A stretch of DNA of 5,262 nucleotides from Erysipelotrichaceae bacterium (GCA_016302195.1 JAEDOA010000104.1:1-5262), one strand, 5' to 3'. Counted from the stretch's first letter, positions 1 to 5,232 are shown. A program made the numbers and translations. Notes: generated by a model from the sequence alone, not told the origin.

Positions 1-270
1 CGACGTACTTTTTGAGGTGTTTCTAGCATAGTCTGATATTTCCCAATTTATTATTGTTATTATTTGGTGCGATTTTTTATATCTTGTCATTTTATGTGCA
101 ATGTAAAGATAGTACAACATACTAACACAATAGTTTTATTTCAAAAAACGGTACCTATCACAAATTATTGTCAATAATGCTTTGAGTTTAATCTCAATGC
201 GACTTATTGCGCATTTTAAAATCAAAAAATATTGTGATTTAACTCAAAAAATTATCTTTTTTCAAAAAAA
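1..270. other. AT-rich non-coding stretch upstream of the tRNA promoter
   Basis: I find no convincing gene here on either strand. A frame open at the left edge stops at 29-31 after nine codons and is too short to interpret. The visible structure is weak: TTTGAGTT at 181-188 is complementary to AACTCAAA at 241-248, and inside it TTGAG (182-186) can pair with CTCAA (193-197). In sequence this rich in A and T such short matches are expected by chance. The stretch is probably intergenic DNA between an unseen upstream gene and the tRNA. Confidence 0.5.
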
Positions 271-273
271 GAC

Positions 274-302
274 TTTACAAGTAGGGGCTTTTTGTAGATA
301 AT
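274..302 (+). promoter_or_regulatory. Sigma-70 type promoter of tRNA-Trp
   Basis: A -35 box TTTACA (274-279) is separated by 17 bases from a -10 box GATAAT (297-302). Transcription would start near 309, leaving a leader of about eight bases before the mature tRNA at 317. The segment after the -10 box (303-310, GGTTCGCG) is unusually GC-rich for this window. GC-rich discriminators are a known mark of stable-RNA promoters under stringent (ppGpp) control. The boxes are seen directly; the regulation is inferred. Confidence 0.7.
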
Positions 303-316
303 GGTTCGCGTTCTGC

Positions 317-392
317 AGGGGCATAGTTCTAATGGTAGAACAGCGGTCTCCAAAACCGACGGTTGTGAGTTCGAGTCTTACTGCCCCTGCCA
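317..392 (+). tRNA. tRNA-Trp (anticodon CCA)
   Basis: This is a complete 76-base tRNA including the encoded 3' CCA (390-392). The acceptor stem AGGGGCA (317-323) pairs perfectly with TGCCCCT (382-388), followed by discriminator G389. The D stem is GTTC (326-329) with GAAC (338-341). The anticodon loop is CTCCAAA (348-354) with anticodon CCA at 350-352, which reads UGG. The T stem is GTGAG (365-369) with CTTAC (377-381), enclosing TTCGAGT. The body closely matches bacterial tRNA-Trp. Two details differ from the E. coli tRNA-Trp I remember: the base pair at the outer end of the anticodon stem (positions 27 and 43) is a G-A mismatch (343, 359), and position 24 is A (340), giving a U11-A24 pair. 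The gene has its own promoter and no clear terminator. tRNA 3' ends are common integration sites for islands, but I find no second copy of this 3' end in the window. Confidence 0.97.
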
Positions 393-490
393 CTTCCTCA
401 AAAAATCTCTATAAATCATCCAAAATTTAATCAAGATTTTTACTAAATAACCTTTTGAAACACAATAAATTTCTTTTGATTTTTTAATTT

Positions 491-520
491 TTCATGTTTT
501 TTAGATTTTATTCATGTTTT
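491..520. repeat. Short direct repeat TTCATGTTTT, two copies 20 bp apart
   Basis: TTCATGTTTT occurs at 491-500 and 511-520. The bases that follow are also similar (TTAGATTTT after the first copy, AGCATTTT after the second), so this is an imperfect tandem duplication of about 20 bp. It directly precedes the stronger repeats at 532-577. It may be part of the same repeated block or chance similarity in T-rich DNA. Confidence 0.4.
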
Positions 521-531
521 AGCATTTTGGT

Positions 532-577
532 AAGTGGTACACCAAAATGGTGTACCACTTTTATGGTGTACCACTTT
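532..577. repeat. Three 13-bp units: one inverted, two direct (AAGTGGTACACCA / TGGTGTACCACTT)
   Basis: AAGTGGTACACCA (532-544) is the exact reverse complement of TGGTGTACCACTT (548-560), with only three bases between them. The second unit recurs in the same orientation at 564-576. Flanking bases extend the direct match to 15 bases (547-561 and 563-577), a 16-bp period. As RNA, the first two units would form a 13-bp hairpin followed by TTTT (559-562), so a terminator role is possible. A third copy is not needed for that. The alternatives are a multi-site operator for the gene at 720 or a relic of a transposon end. IS21-family elements carry multiple short repeats at their ends and an istB-like gene lies downstream, but I cannot confirm a match to a known element. 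Confidence 0.8.
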
Positions 578-595
578 GAGAATGTTATGATAGTT

Positions 596-624
596 TTGTG
601 TTAATTTGAATTCCGACATACTAT
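596..624 (+). promoter_or_regulatory. Weak candidate promoter for the MmeI-like gene
   Basis: TTGTGT (596-601) and TACTAT (619-624) are 17 bases apart, and each matches the sigma-70 consensus at four of six bases. An alternative pairing is TTGAAT (606-611) with TATACT (626-631), where the spacing of 14 is too short. Several -10-like sequences occur in this AT-rich stretch, so the exact start of transcription is uncertain. The expected position upstream of the gene at 720 is the main support. Confidence 0.25.
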
Positions 625-626
625 AT

Positions 627-653
627 ATACTGTAATACTGTTTAAAATACTGA
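627..653. repeat. ATACTGT direct repeats ahead of the MmeI-like gene
   Basis: ATACTGT occurs at 627-633 and 635-641, and a third near-copy ATACTGA is at 647-653. The second copy continues as TACTGTTTAAA, close to TACTGTTAAA in the two palindromic sites near the fic gene (4280-4293 and 4436-4449). The repeats overlap or directly follow the candidate promoter, where a repressor could act. The repeats are visible; a role as operator half-sites is inference. Confidence 0.4.
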
Positions 654-719
654 ATATATAAATATATAAGAGCCGACCATTAGATAGATTAGTAAAAAGA
701 TCAAAACAGGAAATCCAAA

Positions 720-3518
720 ATGGCAACTAAAAATAAAGATGCAGTTGAATTTGTAAAACGTTGGATTGATAAAGGTGACGAGAAACAGCACAGCCAACTC
801 TTTTGGACTGATCTTCTATCTAACGTTCTTCATAGCACTGTAAATAACGAAACAGTTAAGTTTGAATACAGAGTTCAATTAGGTCATCAATCATACATTG
901 ATGTATATCTGCCAGACTCACGAGTTATCATTGAACAAAAGGGCAGTGATATTGATTTATTCAAGGCTGCCAAACAGTCAGATGGAACAGAGCTAACACC
1001 ATTTGAACAAGCTAAACGTTATAACGTAGAGTTACCATTCTCACAAAAGGCACGTTGGATCGTTACCTGTAACTTCAAGTCATTCTTAATCTACGACATG
1101 GATCAAGATCTAAAAGGCAAAGATCCTGTACGCATAGAATTAGAAGAACTACCTGAGAGGATCAATGAGCTTCAATTCTTAGCTACATTTAAGGATGACA
1201 AGATCATTGTAGAACAGAAACTGTCAATTAAAGCAGGTACTTTAATCGGTAAGCTATACGATGGTTTAATCAAACAATACAAAGATCCAAAGGCAGATAA
1301 CACCTTAAAGAGCCTTAATAAGCTGTGCGTTCGCCTGGTATTTTGTTTATATGCAGAAGATGCAGGTCTATTTGACCGCCATGATTGTCATATCTTTGGT
1401 AATTACATCAAAAATACAGAGACCAAGAACATACGAAAAGCGTTGATTGACCTTTTTGAAGTTCTAAATCAGGATCCTGATAAAAATGAAAGAGATCCAT
1501 ATCTTGATGAAGAATTGGCAAAGTTCCCATACGTAAATGGCAATCTGTTTAAGGTTTTAGATCCCCAAACAGAGGAAATCCCTAACTTTACTGATGAATT
1601 AAAAGAGCTTCTGATAACAGAATGTTCCGAAAGCTTTGATTGGTCAAACATCTCTCCAACTATTTTCGGTGCTGTTTTTGAAAGTACCTTAAATCCTGAG
1701 ACTAGACGTTCTGGAGGTATGCACTATACATCTATCGAGAACATTCACAAGGTTATAGATCCGTTATTTTTAGATGATCTAAAAGCTGAATTTGAAGAAA
1801 TCAAACAGTACAAAACAGAAAGAAAGATTGCTCAGGAATGTACAACATTCCAAAACAAACTGGCTTCATTAAAGTTTTTAGATCCTGCTTGTGGTTCTGG
1901 AAATTTTCTAACAGAAACCTATATCTGTTTAAGAAAACTTGAAAACGAAGTGATTCTCTTCCGTTCTAAAGGTATGAGTTCACTGTCTGTAGAAGATTTT
2001 AATCCTGTAAAAGTTAGCATTCATCAGTTCTATGGCATAGAAATCAATGATTTTGCTGTCGCTGTTGCAAATACAGCCCTGTGGATCGCAGAATCTCAAA
2101 TGCTCCATGAAACAGAAGAGATCATTCACCGTGATATAGATTTCTTGCCATTAAAATCTAATTCAAACATCGTTGAAGGCAATGCCTTACGAATGGACTG
2201 GAATGATGTTATTCCTGTATCAGAGCTTAACTACATCATGGGTAATCCTCCTTTTATCGGTGCTCGATGGATGGATAGCAATCAAAAGACAGAACTAATA
2301 AATGTATTTGGTAAGGAATGGAAAGGCGTAGGAGATCTTGACTATGTCTGTTGCTGGTACAAAAAGACAGCTGATTACTTAATTGATAATAAAAAGGTTA
2401 TTTCTGCTTTTGTATCTACAAATTCAATATCTCAAGGAAGCTCTGTATTTAATTTATGGAAGAAATTAGTAGAAAAATATTCTTTAACGATCAATTTTGC
2501 GTATACGACGTTTATTTGGGACAGCGAGGCTTCAGTAAAAGCTCATGTCCATTGTGTGATTGTTGGATTTTCTTTCAATAATCAGACTTCAAAAAAATTT
2601 ATCTTTAAGGATAGGATTAGATATGAAGCATCCCATATAAATGGCTATTTAATTGATGGCGCTGATACCTATATTGAAAAGAGGAGTAAACCACTTTGTT
2701 CAGTTCCTTCTATAAACTTGGGAGGACAAGCTATTGATGATGGAAATTTAATCTTAACAGAAGAAGAGCAGAATAATTTAGTAAGAAAAGAACCAGCCAT
2801 TGCGACATATATTCGTCCATATATGATGGGAAAAGACTTTATTGATAGAAAAACAAGATACTGTTTATGGTTAGATAAGGCAGATCCTTCAGTTTTGAAA
2901 AAATGCCCATCAGTCCTAGAAAGAATAGAAAATGTAAAAAGTTTTAGAGAAAGTAGCAATAGAGAAAGTACCAAAAGAGCTTCTTTAACACCATCTCTAT
3001 TTGGAGCTCCTTTTGAGTGTAAGTCTGATTACATAGCTTTACCTAAAGTGTCTTCAGAGAGGAGATTTTATATTCCAATTGATTATTTATCTTCAAATAT
3101 AATACCTGGAGACAAACTTTTTGTGATGGAAAATGCAACATTGTTTCATTTTGGTATATTAAATTCTTCTGTTCACATGTCATGGATGAGAACCGTAGCT
3201 GGAAGGTTAAAGAGTGATTACAGTTATTCAAATACCATTGTATATAACAACTTTATTTGGGCAGATGCAACAGATGATCAAAAAGAGAAGATAAGCAAAA
3301 CAGCACAGGCAATTCTTGACGCTCGAGCACTATATCCTGACAGCTCCTTTGCCGATTTGTATGATCCGCTCACTATGCCACCAGAGTTATTAAAAGCCCA
3401 TAAGGCTAATGACAAAGCCGTCTTAGCTTTATATGGCTTTAAATCTGATGCTACAGAAGAAGAAATCGTTGTAAAACTAATGCAGATGTATGCTGAGAAG
3501 GTAAATGAATTATCATAA
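720..3518 (+). CDS. MmeI-like type IIL/IIG restriction-modification protein (fused nuclease, adenine-N6 methylase, target recognition)
   Basis: This single chain of 932 residues would methylate adenine in a specific DNA sequence and cut unmethylated DNA nearby. The N-terminal domain has a PD-(D/E)xK-like site: D61, then E72-Q-K74 in the strand VIIEQKG. A helical spacer fills roughly residues 165-330. The methylase core follows: a motif X region near 336-350, SAM-binding motif I DPACGSGNF (388-396), FYGIEIND (437-444) and catalytic motif IV NPPF (509-512), typical of N6-adenine methylases. The target recognition domain is about 600-850, and a helical tail runs 850-932. Length and domain order match MmeI (about 919 residues), and no key residue appears lost. 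MmeI-family enzymes are known to need no separate restriction or specificity subunit. The start is ATG at 720 with AGGAA (708-712) seven bases upstream. The gene stands alone, convergent with fic and separated from it by 10 bp. The central 2400-3250 part is more AT-rich than the rest. The recognition sequence cannot be read from the protein. A methylase-only activity remains possible. Confidence 0.88.
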   Translation: MATKNKDAVEFVKRWIDKGDEKQHSQLFWTDLLSNVLHSTVNNETVKFEYRVQLGHQSYIDVYLPDSRVIIEQKGSDIDLFKAAKQSDGTELTPFEQAKRYNVELPFSQKARWIVTCNFKSFLIYDMDQDLKGKDPVRIELEELPERINELQFLATFKDDKIIVEQKLSIKAGTLIGKLYDGLIKQYKDPKADNTLKSLNKLCVRLVFCLYAEDAGLFDRHDCHIFGNYIKNTETKNIRKALIDLFEVLNQDPDKNERDPYLDEELAKFPYVNGNLFKVLDPQTEEIPNFTDELKELLITECSESFDWSNISPTIFGAVFESTLNPETRRSGGMHYTSIENIHKVIDPLFLDDLKAEFEEIKQYKTERKIAQECTTFQNKLASLKFLDPACGSGNFLTETYICLRKLENEVILFRSKGMSSLSVEDFNPVKVSIHQFYGIEINDFAVAVANTALWIAESQMLHETEEIIHRDIDFLPLKSNSNIVEGNALRMDWNDVIPVSELNYIMGNPPFIGARWMDSNQKTELINVFGKEWKGVGDLDYVCCWYKKTADYLIDNKKVISAFVSTNSISQGSSVFNLWKKLVEKYSLTINFAYTTFIWDSEASVKAHVHCVIVGFSFNNQTSKKFIFKDRIRYEASHINGYLIDGADTYIEKRSKPLCSVPSINLGGQAIDDGNLILTEEEQNNLVRKEPAIATYIRPYMMGKDFIDRKTRYCLWLDKADPSVLKKCPSVLERIENVKSFRESSNRESTKRASLTPSLFGAPFECKSDYIALPKVSSERRFYIPIDYLSSNIIPGDKLFVMENATLFHFGILNSSVHMSWMRTVAGRLKSDYSYSNTIVYNNFIWADATDDQKEKISKTAQAILDARALYPDSSFADLYDPLTMPPELLKAHKANDKAVLALYGFKSDATEEEIVVKLMQMYAEKVNELS

Positions 3519-3540
3519 AAATATTTTTTTATGATAATTC
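3507..3540. terminator. 15-bp perfect palindrome spanning both convergent stop codons; probable bidirectional terminator
   Basis: GAATTATCATAAAAA (3507-3521) is the exact reverse complement of TTTTTATGATAATTC (3526-3540), with the four-base loop TATT. It includes the last codons and TAA stop of the MmeI-like gene (3516-3518) and, on the other strand, the last codons and TAA stop of fic (3529-3531). The A and T runs near the top of the stem act in both directions, so a two-way terminator for convergent genes is the natural reading. The stem has only two G-C pairs and no separate T tract after it, so it may be inefficient. It could also serve mainly as a 3' end stabiliser. Confidence 0.6.
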
Positions 3541-4194
3541 GCTTACTGATTTTATACAATTATTAACCAAAAACTCCTGAAGTTTGCAGTCAAGCTGCTT
3601 AGTGTAGTATTTTGTTAATTCATTTTCAAAAATGTCATATTTTTCGTTTTCTATAAAGAAGATCCCTAGTTGCTTCTTAAGTAATGCTGTATTACAGAAA
3701 AACAATGTTGTTCTTTTGTTACCATCGTAAAATGGCTGCATCCTGATAAGCTTGCAGAAGTTCTCTGCAATCACCTCTTTAAAATTATCTTTATTGATAT
3801 TTTCAATGGCATTTAAAGATTTTTCGAGAGCTTCTTTAGGTGCAGGAGGAATAGCTCCATCAATGCAGCCTATACTTACATTGCTGTTTCTAAAGTACCC
3901 AACATCAAGAGCCTGTTCATAGGCTAACAGTTCATTTAGATGTATATACAAGTCAGAATTTAGTTTTAATGTTTCCAAATTGCAGTTATTCAAAAAATCT
4001 AAGGCTTTTATTACATTTCTGACGACTATAGATCCCTCATGATCCAGCTTAATCTTCTCTTTTATACTTCCATCCAATAATGACTGTATCTGTACAGGTG
4101 ACAATAAAATATCTTCAAATTGGAGCAGAGTTTGAACTAGTTGAATTTTGTTCCGTTCTAAAATTCCATTGCCATTAAAGAACTCATTTTTCAT
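3529..4194 (-). CDS. Fic domain protein with Gln in place of the catalytic His
   Basis: Fic proteins usually move AMP or another phosphate-containing group from a nucleotide to a target protein, often as toxins or regulators. This one is 221 residues. Residues 1-85 are mainly helical with no recognised domain; the Fic fold covers about 86-205. GYFRNSNVSIG (99-109) and IPPAP (115-119) resemble the segment that precedes the active site in Fic proteins. The core reads QPFYDGNKRTTL (153-164). The family motif is HxFx(D/E)GNxRxxR, so the catalytic His is Gln153 (codon CAG, 3736-3738) and the last Arg is Leu164, while F155, D157, G158, N159 and R161 remain. I see no clear inhibitory (S/T)xxxE(G/N) helix and no adjacent small antitoxin gene. 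The start is ATG with AAGGGA on the minus strand (4203-4208) eight bases upstream. Activity and target are unknown; it may be inactive, altered in chemistry, or a binding protein. Confidence 0.85.
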   Translation of the reverse strand: MKNEFFNGNGILERNKIQLVQTLLQFEDILLSPVQIQSLLDGSIKEKIKLDHEGSIVVRNVIKALDFLNNCNLETLKLNSDLYIHLNELLAYEQALDVGYFRNSNVSIGCIDGAIPPAPKEALEKSLNAIENINKDNFKEVIAENFCKLIRMQPFYDGNKRTTLFFCNTALLKKQLGIFFIENEKYDIFENELTKYYTKQLDCKLQEFLVNNCIKSVSELS

Positions 4195-4277
4195 TTCTAA
4201 ATTCCCTTATAAGACAAAAAAGTTTCTCTGAAATTCGTGACTGTCATTTCTGAATTGCTGACCGATATTCAAATAAA

Positions 4278-4291
4278 TAACAGTACTGTTA
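4278..4291. promoter_or_regulatory. Perfect 14-bp palindrome TAACAGTACTGTTA (candidate operator, fic side)
   Basis: The sequence equals its own reverse complement over 14 bases. It lies 84-97 bp upstream of the fic start codon. The 14-base string ACAGTACTGTTAAA (4280-4293) recurs exactly at 4436-4449, an offset of 156 bp. Twofold symmetry plus exact recurrence in non-coding DNA is typical of sites for a dimeric regulator. The half-site order (ACAG then CTGT) is the reverse of a LexA box, so I do not call it SOS. The regulator is unknown. Confidence 0.6.
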
Positions 4292-4351
4292 AATATTTTT
4301 TTTGCTGGTATAGTCTTCTTTCTAATTTTTGCAAAACTCTTTATTAAGTAT

Positions 4352-4378
4352 ATAACAACCTTATAAATAAGGGGTTAT
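4352..4378. promoter_or_regulatory. Interrupted palindrome between the two operator-like sites
   Basis: ATAAC (4352-4356) pairs with GTTAT (4374-4378), and inside it CCTTAT (4359-4364) pairs with ATAAGG (4367-4372). That gives 11 complementary pairs with a small internal gap and a short loop. TTT follows on the plus strand. It could be a weak terminator, but no plus-strand gene ends before it. Its centre (about 4365) is within a few bases of the midpoint between the two ACAGTACTGT sites, and it covers the -10 region of the candidate minus-strand promoter. I therefore prefer an operator role. Confidence 0.4.
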
Positions 4379-4392
4379 TTTCATATTGTCAA
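4364..4392 (-). promoter_or_regulatory. Candidate minus-strand promoter toward fic
   Basis: On the minus strand a perfect -35 box TTGACA (4392 to 4387) is followed after 17 bases by TATTTA (4369 to 4364), a poor -10 box matching at three positions. Transcription would start near 4357, giving fic a leader of about 160 bases that contains the palindrome at 4278-4291. The weak -10 box could mean dependence on an activator or simply a chance match. Confidence 0.35.
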
Positions 4393-4413
4393 CAAAAATA
4401 ATATTTATATATT
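4386..4413 (+). promoter_or_regulatory. Candidate plus-strand promoter, divergent from the fic promoter
   Basis: TTGTCA (4386-4391) is separated by 16 bases from TATATT (4408-4413); each matches the sigma-70 consensus at five of six bases. Transcription would start near 4420 and run through the second operator-like site (4436-4445) toward the istB-like frame. Its -35 box overlaps that of the minus-strand candidate. AT-rich DNA yields -10-like strings often, so this is tentative. Confidence 0.35.
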
Positions 4414-4435
4414 GAAATGTTCTTTAAATCATAAT

Positions 4436-4449
4436 ACAGTACTGTTAAA
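4436..4449. promoter_or_regulatory. Second ACAGTACTGTTAAA copy (candidate operator, istB side)
   Basis: ACAGTACTGT (4436-4445) is a perfect 10-bp palindrome, and with TTAAA after it the match to 4280-4293 is exact over 14 bases. Unlike the first copy, the outer flanks are not symmetric (T at 4435). It would lie about 16-25 bases downstream of the start predicted for the plus-strand promoter, a position where a bound repressor would block transcription. Confidence 0.55.
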
Positions 4450-4491
4450 CGTAGTACAAATATAATCCAATAGGTACTATTTTTAAAAGAC

Positions 4492-5208
4492 TTGGATTTA
4501 AAAGGTGCTGCTAAGGCTTGGGAGAATATGCTTCAAAATCCTCAGTCTCTCAATGAAATGACCACTGAGGATGTCATAGAGTTAATTCTAAGCACAGAGC
4601 AAAATGATAGAGCCATTAGACGCCAAAAAGCCCTTCTAAAGGTCTCAAGAATACCTGAAAAGGTTTCTTTAGGTGATATCATCCACGATAAGGAACGTGG
4701 TAACAACTTTACCAAGAACATTAACACCCTTTGCTCGTTGAATTTCGTCAAGAATGGCAACAACCTATGCATCTTTGGCGGTAGTGGCTCTGGCAAAACC
4801 TACATAGCATGCTTGTTAGGCTCTCTTGCCTGTATGAATGGCTATTCCACAAGGTTCTATGCCACTAAAGATATGATTAACACCTTAAAAATAGCCAAAG
4901 GTAGCAATCTATACAAAAGCAGAAGAGAATGCTTTAAGCGCACCAGCTTGCTCATTATCGACGACTTCTGTTTATCTACAGACTATAGTGCTGAAGATCA
5001 AGAAATTCTCTTTGATATTCTAAATGACCGCTATCGATATAAGTCAGTTATTGTTACTTCTCAAAAGAGTCCAGATCAATGGGTTAAAGACTTAGGCGGT
5101 ACAACAATAGCTGAAGCTATTGTTGAACGCCTTGCTAACAACAACTTTGACTTGGTATTAGAAGGTAAATCATTACGAACCTCACTGACATTACCTGACA
5201 GTAAATAG
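4492..5208 (+). CDS. istB: IstB-like AAA+ ATPase of an IS21-type element, probably 5'-truncated
   Basis: IstB is the DNA-binding ATPase that helps the IstA transposase choose a target and assemble the complex. The frame gives 238 residues from TTG. LKGAAKAW (3-10) resembles the start of the usual IstB N-terminal helical region. The ATPase core has Walker A GGSGSGKT (96-103), Walker B LLIIDD (153-158), a sensor-like IVTSQ (187-191) and a VERL segment with R213. It ends in an LEGKSLR segment (223-229) typical of the IstB C-terminus. Family members usually have about 10-15 more residues before the LKGxA segment. Here the in-frame upstream codons contain no ATG or GTG, run into TAG at 4471, and TTG 4492 has no Shine-Dalgarno sequence. 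I read this as a gene that has lost its start and its istA partner, although the ATPase part has no internal stop or frameshift, so the loss seems recent. Confidence 0.82.
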   Translation: MDLKGAAKAWENMLQNPQSLNEMTTEDVIELILSTEQNDRAIRRQKALLKVSRIPEKVSLGDIIHDKERGNNFTKNINTLCSLNFVKNGNNLCIFGGSGSGKTYIACLLGSLACMNGYSTRFYATKDMINTLKIAKGSNLYKSRRECFKRTSLLIIDDFCLSTDYSAEDQEILFDILNDRYRYKSVIVTSQKSPDQWVKDLGGTTIAEAIVERLANNNFDLVLEGKSLRTSLTLPDSK

Positions 5209-5232
5209 GAGCTGTAGCTACATCATCAATTC

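Larger units (their letters stand above)
393..719. other. AT-rich intergenic region between tRNA-Trp and the MmeI-like gene
   Basis: There is no coding region here on either strand. It holds a short T-rich direct repeat (491-520), the 13-base inverted and direct repeats (532-577), a weak promoter candidate (596-624), ATACTGT repeats (627-653) and the ribosome binding site of the next gene (AGGAA at 708-712). An eight-base complementarity between AAAAATCT (401-408) and AGATTTTT (434-441) has a 25-base loop. It is too weak to call a terminator for the tRNA. Confidence 0.6.

Noticed and set aside
2..31. Nine codons then TAG at the left edge, possibly the tail of an upstream gene
   Set aside because: It is too short to judge; all frames close quickly in this AT-rich stretch.
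377..392. tRNA 3' end as attachment site with a second copy in the window
   Set aside because: I found no second copy of the tRNA 3' end in the rest of the window and no integrase gene.
401..441. Rho-independent terminator for tRNA-Trp
   Set aside because: The only complementarity is eight A/T-rich pairs around a 25-base loop, with no GC stem.
491..577. CRISPR array
   Set aside because: The repeats are 10-15 bp with no spacers of regular length, and one unit is inverted; no cas genes are present.
2669..2974. Open frame of 101 codons on the minus strand inside the MmeI-like gene
   Set aside because: It lies wholly within a well-supported gene and has no recognisable domain. The AT-rich sequence of this part leaves few stops by chance.
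3278..3559. Minus-strand frame of 93 codons crossing the end of the MmeI-like gene and the end of fic
   Set aside because: It overlaps the 3' ends of two real genes in other frames, has no family resemblance, and runs through the terminator palindrome.
4280..4289. LexA (SOS) box
   Set aside because: A gammaproteobacterial LexA box is CTGT-N8-ACAG; here the halves are in the opposite order (ACAG then CTGT) with two bases between them.
4542..4796. Minus-strand frame of 84 codons opposite the istB-like gene
   Set aside because: The plus strand encodes clear IstB motifs across the same bases; the antisense frame is a shadow.
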